Source: Mycobacterium asiaticum
GTDB taxonomy: Bacteria; Actinomycetota; Actinomycetes; Mycobacteriales; Mycobacteriaceae
Assembly (NCBI RefSeq): GCF_001673635.1
Contig: NZ_LZMH01000035.1
Coordinates: 62,001 to 126,000 of the forward strand
Length of the DNA: 64,000 nt
Direction: 5' to 3'
The notes under the pieces are model-generated. The model saw nothing but the letters and a program-made list of their open reading frames with translations. It was not told the origin of the DNA and did not search any database. Position numbers and translations under genes: made by a program. This document shows positions 16,056-25,278 of this stretch, in pieces (position 1 is the first letter of the stretch; every line of letters starts with the position of its first letter).

Positions 16056-17131
16056 CAACACGGATCGTCGTCACCGGTGCCAGCGGCAATGTGGGCACGG
16101 CGGTGCTGCAGCGGCTCGGCGAGGCGGGCGCCGATTACGACATCGTCGGTATCGCCCGGCGTGAGCCGCCGCAACAGGACGTGTACCGGGGCGTCGACTG
16201 GCATCAGCTTGACGTAGCGGACGACGGCGCGGAAGCCAAGCTGCACAACATTTTCCGCGGTGCCGACTGTGTCGTGCACCTGGCCTGGGGGTTCCAGCCC
16301 ACCCGCAACATCCGTTACCTGTACGACGTCGGCATCCGCGGCACTTCGGCGGTCCTGCGTGCCGCCCACAGCGCCAATGTGCCCCACCTGGTGCACATGT
16401 CCTCACTGGGCACCTACGCGGCCGGGCGGTACGGGCAGAAGGTCGACGAGTCATGGTCGACAGCCGGGCTGGGCACTTCGGTGTACAGCAGGTCCAAGGC
16501 CGCGGCGGAGAAGCTGCTCGACGACTACGAGGGCACGCATCCCGACGGTGTCGGCATCTCCAGGCTGCGGCCCGGCCTGATCCTGCAGCGCCGGGCGGCG
16601 GCCGGTCTACGGCGTTATACGCTGCCGGCTTACATCGATCCGGCGTGGTTGCGCTGGCTACCGTTACTGCCCCTGGATCGCTCGCTGACCGTGTCCATGA
16701 TCCACTCCGACGACGTCGCGGACGCCTGCGTTCGGGTGATCGAGAAGCGAGCCCTGGGGCCGTTCAATCTCGCCGCCGAACCGCCGGTGACGCGCGACGA
16801 TGTTGCGAAGATCCTTGGCGCCAAACCAATTCACGTTCCGGCGGCGCTGCTCGGGCCGCTGGTGCAGGCGTCCTGGCTGGCCCGACTGCAGCCCATCGAC
16901 CGCGGCTGGTTCGACATGGCGTTCGCCGCACCGCTGCTCACCACCGAGCGGGCCCGCCGTGAGCTGGATTGGTCACCGCGTCGGTCTGCGCTGGAAGCGC
17001 TGGAAGAGCTGGTCGACGGTCTGGTGCACGATACCGGCACGGCGAGCCCCGTCCTGCGGCCGCGCTCGTTACGCACCGCGATCATGCGCAACCTGTCCCG
17101 GGGGCCGGTCACCACCCGGCAGGTCCCGTGA
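16052..17131 (+). CDS. NAD-dependent epimerase/dehydratase (extended SDR)
   Basis: 359 residues. The nucleotide-binding motif VVTGASGNVGTAVLQRL lies at 6-22, the catalytic YSRSK with upstream Ser in VHMSSLGTYAAG is in the middle, and HSDDVADACVRVIEKRALGPFNLA is the typical C-terminal substrate-domain segment. The substrate is unknown; sugar-nucleotide epimerase or isoprenoid/steroid dehydrogenase are both possible. Translationally coupled to the catalase-like gene and convergent, 1 nt apart, with the TIGR01777 gene. Confidence 0.85.
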   Translation: MTTRIVVTGASGNVGTAVLQRLGEAGADYDIVGIARREPPQQDVYRGVDWHQLDVADDGAEAKLHNIFRGADCVVHLAWGFQPTRNIRYLYDVGIRGTSAVLRAAHSANVPHLVHMSSLGTYAAGRYGQKVDESWSTAGLGTSVYSRSKAAAEKLLDDYEGTHPDGVGISRLRPGLILQRRAAAGLRRYTLPAYIDPAWLRWLPLLPLDRSLTVSMIHSDDVADACVRVIEKRALGPFNLAAEPPVTRDDVAKILGAKPIHVPAALLGPLVQASWLARLQPIDRGWFDMAFAAPLLTTERARRELDWSPRRSALEALEELVDGLVHDTGTASPVLRPRSLRTAIMRNLSRGPVTTRQVP

Positions 17132-17132
17132 C

Positions 17133-18488
17133 TCAAGGCGTTTCGCCGCGACCGAGCAGGTGGCGCAGGGCCGATTCTAGGTCGGCTCGGCGGAAGTCAT
17201 GTCCGGCCGCCACGAGCCGGGCCGGACTCACTCGCTGATTGGCCAGCGCTAGTTCGCGGGCGCCCTGCTCGCCCAGCAGGACCCGCGGGCCCAGCGCGGG
17301 CACCGGCAGGACCGCCGGCCGGTGCACCACCCGAGCCAGCGTGCTGGTGTATTCGCTGTTGCGGACCGGTTGAGGCGCAACAGCATTCACCGGTCCGGAC
17401 AGGTCGGTGTCCCACAGCCCACGGTGATAGATGTCGATCAGGTCGTCGATCCCGATCCAGGAGAACCACTGTCTGCCGTCGCCCAGCGGGCCGCCCAGCC
17501 CGGCGGTGAACAGCGGCCGCATCAACCGCAGGGTCCCGCCGCGGGGGGACTGCACGATGCCGGTGCGCACCAGCACTACCCGTGCTCCCGCCTGCTCGGC
17601 CGGGGTGGTCGCGTCCTCCCATTCGGCGACGACGTCGGCGAGAAACCCCTCGCCGCGGTCGCTGCCTTCGGTCAGTGGCTCGTCGCCGCGGTCGTATCCG
17701 TAGTAGCCGATCGCCGACGCCGAGACCAGCACCGCGGTACCGGTGCGTGCCACCAGTTCGGCGAGCCGGCGCGTCGGGCCGATTCTGCTGTCGCGGATCG
17801 TCTTTCGGTGTTTGTCGGTGAACCGGCCGGCGATGGAGGCACCGGCCAGGTGGATGACCGCGTCCACACCGTTCAGCAGGTCCGGGTCGGGATCGGCCGG
17901 ATTCCACTGCCGCTCGTCCGGCCCGTGCGCGGTGCCGCGCACCAGGCGGATTACGCGATGGCCACCCGTGCTCAGGAACGCCGCCAACGCCGTGCCGACC
18001 AGGCCAGAGGAACCCGTCACCGCCACCGTGGACGGCCGCAGGCCGTGGCGGTCGGCACGGGCGTGCGCGGCGAGATCGTCGGCCAACTGGCGGTGCCGGT
18101 AGGCGAACATGGCGCGCAACGCCGACGCCGGTACCGGGGTCTCGACTCGGTCGATAACCCTCGTCTTGTTCGCACTGACTTCCTCGAAGTCGTGCGTGTG
18201 CCGCCAGCGGGCGACCAGGCGCGGGGGCAGCGACGCCAACCCGTCGCTGCTGATGGCATCGACGAAACGCCTTGGCGGATCGTAGGAATCGGGCTGGTGC
18301 TGGGCGACCCAGCGCAGCCCGCCGGGCAGCGCGAGGATGGCGCGGCCGTCCTCGAGCGATTCGGCTTCGGCGATCAGGCGCATCGGCGACCAGGGCGGGG
18401 AGAGCCGGTTGAATGCACCGGGTCTGGCGTACCAGGCGAAGACCTCGTCGCGCGGGGCGTCGATCACGCTGGAATAGTTGATCCCCAT
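17133..18488 (-). CDS. SRPBCC domain fused to TIGR01777-family epimerase
   Basis: 451 residues in two domains. An N-terminal SRPBCC/START-like domain (SSVIDAPRDEVFAWYARPGAFNRLSPPW, to about 145) is followed by an SDR domain starting STVAVTGSSGLVGTALAAFL, with HLAGASIAGRFTDKHRKTIRDSRI, VSASAIGYYG and the C-terminal DUF1731 segment (NQRVSPARLVAAGHDFRRADLESALRHLL). The fusion is found in actinobacteria; the reaction is not known to me. It follows the Rv3032 homologue by 9 nt, so it is probably in that operon. Confidence 0.88.
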   Translation of the reverse strand: MGINYSSVIDAPRDEVFAWYARPGAFNRLSPPWSPMRLIAEAESLEDGRAILALPGGLRWVAQHQPDSYDPPRRFVDAISSDGLASLPPRLVARWRHTHDFEEVSANKTRVIDRVETPVPASALRAMFAYRHRQLADDLAAHARADRHGLRPSTVAVTGSSGLVGTALAAFLSTGGHRVIRLVRGTAHGPDERQWNPADPDPDLLNGVDAVIHLAGASIAGRFTDKHRKTIRDSRIGPTRRLAELVARTGTAVLVSASAIGYYGYDRGDEPLTEGSDRGEGFLADVVAEWEDATTPAEQAGARVVLVRTGIVQSPRGGTLRLMRPLFTAGLGGPLGDGRQWFSWIGIDDLIDIYHRGLWDTDLSGPVNAVAPQPVRNSEYTSTLARVVHRPAVLPVPALGPRVLLGEQGARELALANQRVSPARLVAAGHDFRRADLESALRHLLGRGETP

Positions 18489-18497
18489 CCCATGACG

Positions 18498-19742
18498 TTA
18501 CCGGTCCGGCAATGCGTGCTCGACGATGGGCAGCCGCGGTAGCGGTTGGCGTTCAGCGCGCTTGGCCGCCAGGTATACCTGCGCGGTTTCGTTGGCCACG
18601 GTTTGCCAGTCGAAGTCGGAGGTGAGCCGCTTGCGGGCGGCGCGGGCGCGCCGTTGAGCGGCGGGGGGGTCGTCGAGCACGGTGCGCACCGCGGCGGCAA
18701 GTGCGGCCACGTCGCGCGGCGGACACGACACCCCGGTGACGCCGTTGATCACCGCCTCGCCCAGCCCGCCGATATTCGACGTCACCAGGGGGATGCCGGC
18801 GGCGGCGGCCTCGAGCGCGGCCAGCCCGAATGGCTCGTAGCGACTGGGCAGCACGGCCAAGTCGGCGCGGTGCAACAGCTCGAGCAGCTCGGCGTGTTCG
18901 CAGTGGCCGGCGAACCGGATCGCTTTGAGCACCTTGTGTTTACGGGCCTGCTCGACCAGCCACTCCTGCTGGGTGCCGTCGCCGGCGATGGTCAGCGTGG
19001 TGCCGGGGTGGGTGCGGCGGATCCGCGGCAAGGCCGCAATGGCGTCGTGCACGCCCTTCTCGTATTCCAGCCGTCCGACATAGAGCAACTCGGCCGGCCC
19101 GGTGCGCGGGCGGCGGGCGGCGAACGGCCAGCGTTGCGCGTGGATGCCGTTGGGTATCACCGTCGTCGCGGACAACCCGGGCCCGAACAGCTCGTTGATC
19201 TCCTCGCTCATCGACACCGAACACGCGATGAGCGAATCGGATTCACGCACCAACCACGATTCGACGGCGTGCACCTGACGGCTGGTGGGGCCGCTGACCC
19301 AGCCCGAGTGCCGACCGGCTTCGGTGGCGTGGATGGTGGAGACCAGCGGCACGTCGTAGTGCTGGGCCAGCGCCACCGCGGGATGGGCCACCAGCCAATC
19401 GTGGGCGTGTACCACGTCGGGACGCCAAACGCGTTCGTTGCCAGGTTGTTTCAGGGAGAGGCCGGCGCGGGTCATGGCGTGTCCCATGGCCAGCGTCCAG
19501 GCCATCATGTCGCTGCTGAAGGTGAACTCGTGCGGGTCGTGTGCGGCCGCGATCACCCGCACGCCCTCGCTGATGCCGTCGGACGTCGGGTGGGTGCCGG
19601 CGTCGGTGCCGGTGGGGTGCCGCGACAACACCACGACGTCGTGCCCGGCCGCGGCCAGGGCGGTGGACAGATGGTGCACGTGCCGGCCGAGGCCACCGAT
19701 CACCACCGGCGGGTACTCCCACGAGACCATCAGGATCTTCAT
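18498..19742 (-). CDS. GT4 alpha-1,4-glucosyltransferase, Rv3032 homologue
   Basis: 414 residues, the same length as M. tuberculosis Rv3032, starting MKILMVSWEYPPVVIGGLGRHVHHLS. The C-terminal donor domain has AELLYVGRLEYEKGVHDAIAALPRI and the E-x7-E segment RYEPFGLAALEAAAAGIPLVTSNIGGLGEAV. Rv3032 elongates the alpha-1,4-glucan of 6-O-methylglucose lipopolysaccharides (and glycogen/capsular glucan). The start at 19742 is chosen by homology; the frame is open to 19811. It follows the Rv3031 homologue by 136 nt. Confidence 0.92.
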   Translation of the reverse strand: MKILMVSWEYPPVVIGGLGRHVHHLSTALAAAGHDVVVLSRHPTGTDAGTHPTSDGISEGVRVIAAAHDPHEFTFSSDMMAWTLAMGHAMTRAGLSLKQPGNERVWRPDVVHAHDWLVAHPAVALAQHYDVPLVSTIHATEAGRHSGWVSGPTSRQVHAVESWLVRESDSLIACSVSMSEEINELFGPGLSATTVIPNGIHAQRWPFAARRPRTGPAELLYVGRLEYEKGVHDAIAALPRIRRTHPGTTLTIAGDGTQQEWLVEQARKHKVLKAIRFAGHCEHAELLELLHRADLAVLPSRYEPFGLAALEAAAAGIPLVTSNIGGLGEAVINGVTGVSCPPRDVAALAAAVRTVLDDPPAAQRRARAARKRLTSDFDWQTVANETAQVYLAAKRAERQPLPRLPIVEHALPDR

Positions 19743-19878
19743 GCGCGGGCCCGTTGGCCGCGCGAGGGTGCGCGGAATGCCGCCGTGCGCGGCGTGTCGC
19801 GGTACCGACACGCACGCTCGCGGCGGAAGCGGAAGGGGGAGGGGCCGTTAGCGGCGGCCGGGCCGGCCGCGGCGGAGG

Positions 19879-21468
19879 TCACCGGGGCAACCTGCGAGCA
19901 TCGAGGGCGCCGAACAGGCCGTCGGCCCGGTTCCACCCGTCGGCCAGGCGCTGTGCGGCGTCACGCCGGCCGGAGGCCAACGCCCCGGCGATCTCCCGGG
20001 TGGCGTGGGCATGCAGATGGGCCCGGTAGCGGGCGTAGTCGGCGGCGGAGTCCTTGCTGACCATGAACGGCCAGTCGCTGGACACGGTTAACAGCGTCTC
20101 GCGCAGGATCTGGTCGGCGACATGATCGCGGGGGGTCGGCCCGTCCAGCGATGCCGTCTGGGCCAGCGCCTTGTCGACGGTGGACAGCGCGGTGTCCACC
20201 ACCTCGGCGTTGAGCTGCACCAGGTCGGCCACCTGCTCGCCGTTCCACACTTGCCAGTCCTTGCCGGAACCCCATGAGCTGGGCGGTAATTCGACCGGTG
20301 AGCCGACGAATCCCGCGGCCATCGCATCGTTGAGCGTGCCGACCTGGATGCCCGCGGCGGGCAGCGCCCGCAGTACCCGCGCCAGCCAGGTCGGGCCCTC
20401 GTACCACCAGTGCCCGAACAACTCGGTGTCGAACGCGGCGACGACGTGGGCCGGGCGGCCGATCCGCTCGGACTCCGACAGCAACCGATTGCGGACGACG
20501 TCGACGAAGTCGGCGACATGCATGTCGACCGCGCGGTCGGCGCGCTCGGGGTCGTACGGCGCCTTGCCCTCCGAGGCGACGCCGCGTCCGGTGACCCGGG
20601 CCGGCTTCAGGCCGGTGAGGTGGTCGTAGGTGTGGAAATCGCGGTAGGCGGCGTGCCCGGGATAGCCGGACTTGGGCGACCAGACGCGGTAGCTGACCTG
20701 CAGGTCCCGGCCGAAAGCGACCACGCCGGTGTCGCCGACGGGCCGGCCCAGAGCGGTGTCACCGTGCAGCGAGGGGCCGTCGACCATGAAGTGACTCACA
20801 CCGGCGGCCGCGTAATCGTGCTCCATGCCAGGGGCATAGGCGCACTCGGGCGCCCAGATACCGGTAGGCCGCTGGGCCATCCGCAGCCCTGCGTCGGCCA
20901 GTCCCTCGCGCAGGGCGAACTCCCGCAGTCGCGGGTTCAGCAGCGGCTGGAACGGATGGGCGAGCGGGCCGCCCAGCAGCTCCACCGTGCCGGCGTCGAT
21001 CAGCCCGCGCAGCAGCGGGCTGCCGCCATGCCGCCACAGCGTGGCGAAATCGTCCAGCGCCTGCTCGGCCTCCGCGGACTCGCGAATACCGAAGGCCCGC
21101 AACGCTTCGGGTGTGCACGAGAGGTAGCCCGCGGATTTCGAGCGGGGCACCGACCGCACGCTGGCGGCCTCGGCCGCACGCAGCCCCCAGTTGGCCAGCC
21201 AGTGGTACATACCGTCGAGGCAGTACGGGTCGTCGAGTTGGGCATTGACCACCGGCGTCATGCCGAGGGTGATCAGGCCACGGCGATCCTCGTCGGCCAG
21301 CTCACGCAACACCCGGAACAACGGCAGATAGGCCGCCGACCACGACTGATAGAGCCATTCCTCGCCCACCGGCCACCGGCCGTGATGGGCCAGCCACGGC
21401 AGATGCGTGTGCAGCACCAGGGTGAACATGCCCGGTACCCGGTCCCGCTCGGCGGCGAAGGTGTTCAA
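19879..21468 (-). CDS. GH57 alpha-glucan branching enzyme, Rv3031 homologue
   Basis: 529 residues from a TTG at 21468 whose last two bases overlap the Rv3030-homologue TGA (TTGA). GH57 motifs are in order: TLVLHTHLPW near the N-terminus, TGIWAPECAYAPG with the catalytic Glu, VVAAFDTELFGHWWYEGP with the catalytic Asp, and the C-terminal VSSDWPFMVSKDSAADYARYR helix bundle. Rv3031 is linked to MGLP/glycogen biosynthesis as a branching enzyme. Confidence 0.92.
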   Translation of the reverse strand: MNTFAAERDRVPGMFTLVLHTHLPWLAHHGRWPVGEEWLYQSWSAAYLPLFRVLRELADEDRRGLITLGMTPVVNAQLDDPYCLDGMYHWLANWGLRAAEAASVRSVPRSKSAGYLSCTPEALRAFGIRESAEAEQALDDFATLWRHGGSPLLRGLIDAGTVELLGGPLAHPFQPLLNPRLREFALREGLADAGLRMAQRPTGIWAPECAYAPGMEHDYAAAGVSHFMVDGPSLHGDTALGRPVGDTGVVAFGRDLQVSYRVWSPKSGYPGHAAYRDFHTYDHLTGLKPARVTGRGVASEGKAPYDPERADRAVDMHVADFVDVVRNRLLSESERIGRPAHVVAAFDTELFGHWWYEGPTWLARVLRALPAAGIQVGTLNDAMAAGFVGSPVELPPSSWGSGKDWQVWNGEQVADLVQLNAEVVDTALSTVDKALAQTASLDGPTPRDHVADQILRETLLTVSSDWPFMVSKDSAADYARYRAHLHAHATREIAGALASGRRDAAQRLADGWNRADGLFGALDARRLPR

Positions 21469-22277
21469 GCGCGCACCGCGATCGCAACTAGATCAAGGCT
21501 GTCGTCGATGTGGCGGTCACCACCGGCCGGGACGAGATCGAAGTCGGCGGTGGCGACCGCGGCGACGTCAGCCACCAGCTCGCGCGGCCAGGGCGCGTCG
21601 GCGACGGCCCGCTCGATCTGCGCGTCGATGATGGAGCCGCCGTGGCGGGCATCCATCTCCTGCAGGCGCGGCCCATGGAACAGCCCGGACATGGCGACGT
21701 GACCGAAGCCGCCGTGCACCAGCAGTTCGGTCAATTCGCCGGCGTTCAGCTCGCGGGTGTGGAACGGGTTGATCGGGGTGTCCCGGCCGGGGGAGAAGGT
21801 GATCCGGTTCGGGGTGGACATCATCAGCAGTCCGCCGGGCCGCAGCACCCGGGCGCACTCGCGGACGAACTGGCCTTGGTCCCACAGGTGCTCGATGACC
21901 TGGAAGTTGACCACCACATCTACCGACGCCGCCGGCAGCGGCAGTTCGGCCAGGTTTGCCCGCATCACCTCGACCCGGGGGTAGCGGGCCCGGACATGCG
22001 CCACGGCGGCCTCGTCGTAGTCCACCGCAATCACCCGTTTGGCCACCGCTGCGATCAAATCGGCACCGTAACCTTCGCCACACCCGGCCTCGAGCACCTC
22101 CCGGCCCGCGCAGTGCGGTGCCAGCCGCTCGTAGACCACCTCGTGCCGGCGGAACCAGTAGTTCTCAATGTCCAGGTCGGGGATGGTGCGCTCGCCGGTC
22201 AGCGTCAATACCGCGGCAGCCTCCGCCGGTGAATCGGCGGGGATCCGGTCGGGTCCCTCGGGGACGAATGCGCTCAT
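21465..22277 (-). CDS. SAM-dependent methyltransferase, Rv3030 homologue
   Basis: 270 residues. SAM motif I VLEAGCGEGYGADLIAA, motif II VIAVDYDEAAVAHV, then VVVNFQVIEHLWDQGQF and LRPGGLLMMSTPNR. Rv3030 heads the MGLP gene group in M. tuberculosis and is proposed to methylate glucose units of the polymer. It is divergent from fixA across about 206 bp. Confidence 0.9.
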   Translation of the reverse strand: MSAFVPEGPDRIPADSPAEAAAVLTLTGERTIPDLDIENYWFRRHEVVYERLAPHCAGREVLEAGCGEGYGADLIAAVAKRVIAVDYDEAAVAHVRARYPRVEVMRANLAELPLPAASVDVVVNFQVIEHLWDQGQFVRECARVLRPGGLLMMSTPNRITFSPGRDTPINPFHTRELNAGELTELLVHGGFGHVAMSGLFHGPRLQEMDARHGGSIIDAQIERAVADAPWPRELVADVAAVATADFDLVPAGGDRHIDDSLDLVAIAVRA

Positions 22278-22483
22278 TGCTAAGGCAGGCTAATGCCTGG
22301 CGCCCGATTCGCGAACCGGGCAGCCGATCCAGGCGAAAGAATGCCCATTACTACCCGCTATGGTGTGAGGGCAGACCGCAAAAAGTTACCGCCTAGTAAC
22401 ATGCCTGTGCGGTCGCGTAAACGCGTGACCTCAGTCCCGCAGCTAACGCTGTGGGACTCCGTCAAGGAGGACGAACCACACTT

Positions 22484-23275
22484 ATGACGAACATCGTGGT
22501 CCTGATCAAGCAGGTCCCAGACACCTGGTCGGAGCGCAAGCTTTCCGACGGCGATTTCACGCTGGACCGCGAGGCCGCCGACGCGGTCTTGGACGAGATC
22601 AACGAGCGCGCCGTCGAGGAGGCGCTGCAGATCCGCGAGCGCGAAGGCGGCGAGGGAACGGTGACCGTGCTGACCGCCGGCCCCGAACGTGCCACCGAGG
22701 CGATCCGCAAGGCCCTGTCCATGGGCGCCGACAAGGCCGTGCACCTCAAGGACGACGGCCTGCACGGTTCCTGCGTCGTGCAGACCGCGTGGGCGCTGGC
22801 CCGTGCGCTGGGCACGATCGAGGGCACCGAGTTGGTCATCGCCGGTAACGAGGCCACCGACGGCTCGGGCGGCGCGGTGCCGGCGATCATCGCCGAGTAC
22901 CTGGGCCTGCCGCAGCTCACCCACGTGCGCAAGCTGTCCGTCGAGGACGGCAAGGTGACCGCCGAGCGGGAAACCGACGACGGCGTCTTCGCCCTCGAGG
23001 CCACGCTGCCCGCGGTGGTCAGCGTCAACGAGAAGATCAACGAGCCACGCTTCCCGTCGTTCAAGGGCATCATGGCCGCCAAGAAGAAGGAAGTGACCGT
23101 CCTGACCCTGGCCGAGATCGGCGTCGAGAGCGACGAGGTCGGCCTGGAGAACGCGGGTTCGACGGTGCTGTCCTCCACGCCTAAGCCGCCGAAGACGGCA
23201 GGCGAGAAGGTCACCGACGAGGGCGAGGGCGGCAGCCAGATCGCTCAGTACCTGGTGTCCCAGAAGATCATCTGA
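22484..23275 (+). CDS. fixA: Electron transfer flavoprotein beta subunit
   Basis: 263 residues from an ATG with AAGGAGG 13 nt upstream; corresponds to Rv3029c. ETF-beta features are IVVLIKQVPDTW at the start, ALSMGADKAVHL, VIAGNEATDGSGGAVPAIIAEYLGLPQLTHV (AMP-binding loop) and LEATLPAVVSVNEKINEPRFPSFKGIMAAKKK (the ETF-beta signature with the recognition loop for dehydrogenases). It accepts electrons from acyl-CoA dehydrogenases as a dimer with FixB, 31 nt downstream. Confidence 0.96.
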   Translation: MTNIVVLIKQVPDTWSERKLSDGDFTLDREAADAVLDEINERAVEEALQIREREGGEGTVTVLTAGPERATEAIRKALSMGADKAVHLKDDGLHGSCVVQTAWALARALGTIEGTELVIAGNEATDGSGGAVPAIIAEYLGLPQLTHVRKLSVEDGKVTAERETDDGVFALEATLPAVVSVNEKINEPRFPSFKGIMAAKKKEVTVLTLAEIGVESDEVGLENAGSTVLSSTPKPPKTAGEKVTDEGEGGSQIAQYLVSQKII

Positions 23276-23306
23276 GCGCAATTCCTGACTAGAGAGCAGA
23301 TAACCC

Positions 23307-24263
23307 ATGGCTGAAGTACTGGTGCTCGTTGAGCAAGCTGAAGGTGCCCTCAAGAAGGTCACTTCCGAACTGATTACCGCCGCTCGCGCGCTGGGCGAAC
23401 CCGCCGCCGTCGTAGTCGGCGGCCCCGGCACGGCCGAGCCGCTGATCGACGGGCTGAAGGCGGCCGGCGCCGCGAAGATCTACGTCGCGGAGTCCGACGT
23501 CGTCGACAACTACCTGATCACCCCGTACGTGGACGTGCTGGCTGCGCTGGCCGAGGAGTCGACACCGGCCGCGGTGCTGCTGGCTGCCAACGCCGACGGC
23601 AAGGAAATCGCCGGCCGCCTCGCCGCCCGGATTGGTTCGGGCCTGCTGGTCGACGTCGTCGAGGTCAAAGAGGGCAACAAGGCCGTGCACTCCATCTTCG
23701 GTGGTGCGTTCACCGTCGAGGCGCAAGCCAACGGCGACACCCCGGTGATCACGGTCCGGGCCGGTGCCGTCGACGCCGAGCCGGCCGACGGCGCCGGAGA
23801 GGTCGTCAACGTCGAGGTGCCCGAGCCCGCCGAGAACGCGACCAAGGTCACCTCGCGCGAGCCGGCGGTCGCCGGCGACCGCCCGGAGCTCACCGAGGCC
23901 ACCGTGGTGGTGTCCGGTGGTCGCGGTGTGGGCAGCGCCGAGAACTTCGGCGTCGTTGAGGAGCTGGCCGACTCGCTGGGTGCCGCGGTCGGGGCCTCGC
24001 GTGCGGCGGTCGACTCCGGTTACTACCCGGGCCAGTTCCAGGTCGGGCAGACCGGTAAGACCGTTTCCCCGCAGCTCTACATTGCGCTGGGCATCTCCGG
24101 GGCGATTCAGCACCGGGCCGGGATGCAGACCTCGAAGACCATCATCGCGGTCAACAAGGACGAGGAAGCGCCGATCTTCGAGATCGCCGACTACGGCGTG
24201 GTGGGCGACCTGTTCAAGGTGGCGCCGCAGCTGACCGAGGCGATCAAGGCGCGCAAGGGCTGA
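23307..24263 (+). CDS. fixB: Electron transfer flavoprotein alpha subunit
   Basis: 318 residues; corresponds to Rv3028c. N-terminal ETF domain MAEVLVLVEQAEGALKKVTSEL, and C-terminal FAD domain with VVSGGRGVGSAENFGVVEELADSLGAAVGASRAAVDSGYYP, VGQTGKTVSPQLYIALGISGAIQHRAGMQTSKTIIAVNKDEEAPIFEIADYGVVGDLF, the classic ETF-alpha signature. Followed by a terminator-like inverted repeat. Confidence 0.96.
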   Translation: MAEVLVLVEQAEGALKKVTSELITAARALGEPAAVVVGGPGTAEPLIDGLKAAGAAKIYVAESDVVDNYLITPYVDVLAALAEESTPAAVLLAANADGKEIAGRLAARIGSGLLVDVVEVKEGNKAVHSIFGGAFTVEAQANGDTPVITVRAGAVDAEPADGAGEVVNVEVPEPAENATKVTSREPAVAGDRPELTEATVVVSGGRGVGSAENFGVVEELADSLGAAVGASRAAVDSGYYPGQFQVGQTGKTVSPQLYIALGISGAIQHRAGMQTSKTIIAVNKDEEAPIFEIADYGVVGDLFKVAPQLTEAIKARKG

Positions 24264-24273
24264 TTTAGCCCCC

Positions 24274-24358
24274 GCGAGCAGACGCAAAAGCACCCGCACG
24301 CTCGGCGTGTCGGGTGCTTTTGCTGGGGGGCACCTCCCGCTTGCGGGGGACTGCTCGC
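24274..24358. terminator. Terminator-like inverted repeat (copy 1, with insert)
   Basis: Starts 10 nt after the fixB stop. The left arm GCGAGCAGACGCAAAAGC continues ACCCG. The inner right arm CGGGTGCTTTTGC lies at 24311-24323. A GC-rich spacer (24324-24350), itself with CTCCCGC/GCGGGGG pairing, separates it from the outer right arm CTGCTCGC at 24351-24358. Same family as copies at 47652 and 53189. Confidence 0.65.
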
Positions 24359-24450
24359 GCAACAACGCGCGCACATTTCGTCATCTGGCGTGCACCGACA
24401 TGTCAGCACGCCGATGCCGACTGGCTCACCGGCTGCGCCACGTTGGTGGC

Positions 24451-25278
24451 ATGAGCATCGCTTCTGTCCTCATACCCAGCGAGAAACCACGCGGCCCGGT
24501 GACCAACGATGCCCCCGGCCCGCATTACTCCCTCCTGCTGTCCACCGACGAGGCCCTCATCGAAGCGGCGCAACGGCTGCGCTACGACGTCTTCAGCAAC
24601 ACTCCCGGATTCGCCCTGCCCGCGGCCGTCGACGGCCGCGACGCCGACCGGTTCGACGAGTACTGCGACCACCTGCTGGTGCGCGACGATGACACCGGTG
24701 AACTGGTGGGCTGCTACCGAATGTTGCCGCCCGCGGGTGCCATTGCCGCCGGCGGCCTGTATACCGCAACGGAATTCGACGTCCGCGCCTTCGACAGCCT
24801 GCGCCCGTCGCTGGTGGAGATGGGCCGGGCCGCGGTGCGCGAGGGGCACCGCAACGGCGGGGTGGTGCTGCTGATGTGGGCCGGGATCCTGGCCTACCTG
24901 GACCGCTGCGACTACGAGTACGTGACCGGATGTGTTTCGGTGCCGATCGGCGGCGACTCCACCGGCCAGGCGCCGGGCAGCCAGGTCCGCGGCGTGCGTG
25001 ACTTCGTGCTGAGCCGGCACGCCGCGGACTACCGGGTGCACCCGCGGCGGCCCGTCCGCCTCGACGGCAAAGGCCTGGACGAAATCCCGGCGCCCAACCG
25101 GCCGGAGGTCCCGGCTTTGATGCGCGGTTACCTGCGGCTGGGCGCGCAGGTCTGCGGTGAACCGGCCCACGATCCGGACTTCGGCGTCGGTGACTTCTGC
25201 GTGCTACTGGCCAAACAACACGCCAACACCCGGTATCTCAAGCGGCTGCGCTCGGTTGCGGCGGCCTCGGCGCTGTGA
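24451..25278 (+). CDS. GNAT-fold acyltransferase, OlsB/hemolysin-like, Rv3027c homologue
   Basis: 275 residues from an ATG at 24451 (frame open upstream). The pattern AQRLRYDVFSNTPGF, then DEYCDHLLVRDDDTGELVGCYRMLPP, then FDSLRPSLVEMGRAAVREGHRNGGVVLLMWAGILAYLDRCDYEYVTGCVSVPI, matches the acetyltransferase family that includes ornithine N-acyltransferase OlsB. It overlaps the next gene, a PlsC-type acyltransferase (GTGA). The OlsB/OlsA-like pairing suggests N-acyl plus O-acyl transfer to an amino-lipid, but the substrate is inference. Confidence 0.82.
   Translation: MSIASVLIPSEKPRGPVTNDAPGPHYSLLLSTDEALIEAAQRLRYDVFSNTPGFALPAAVDGRDADRFDEYCDHLLVRDDDTGELVGCYRMLPPAGAIAAGGLYTATEFDVRAFDSLRPSLVEMGRAAVREGHRNGGVVLLMWAGILAYLDRCDYEYVTGCVSVPIGGDSTGQAPGSQVRGVRDFVLSRHAADYRVHPRRPVRLDGKGLDEIPAPNRPEVPALMRGYLRLGAQVCGEPAHDPDFGVGDFCVLLAKQHANTRYLKRLRSVAAASAL

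Noticed and set aside
18546-20060. 504-codon open frame on the plus strand
   Set aside because: Antisense to the Rv3032 homologue and the gap before it; Gly/Arg/His-rich shadow.
24264-24360. CRISPR array or insertion sequence end
   Set aside because: A single imperfect hairpin with relatives elsewhere at gene ends; no regular repeat-spacer pattern and no transposase.
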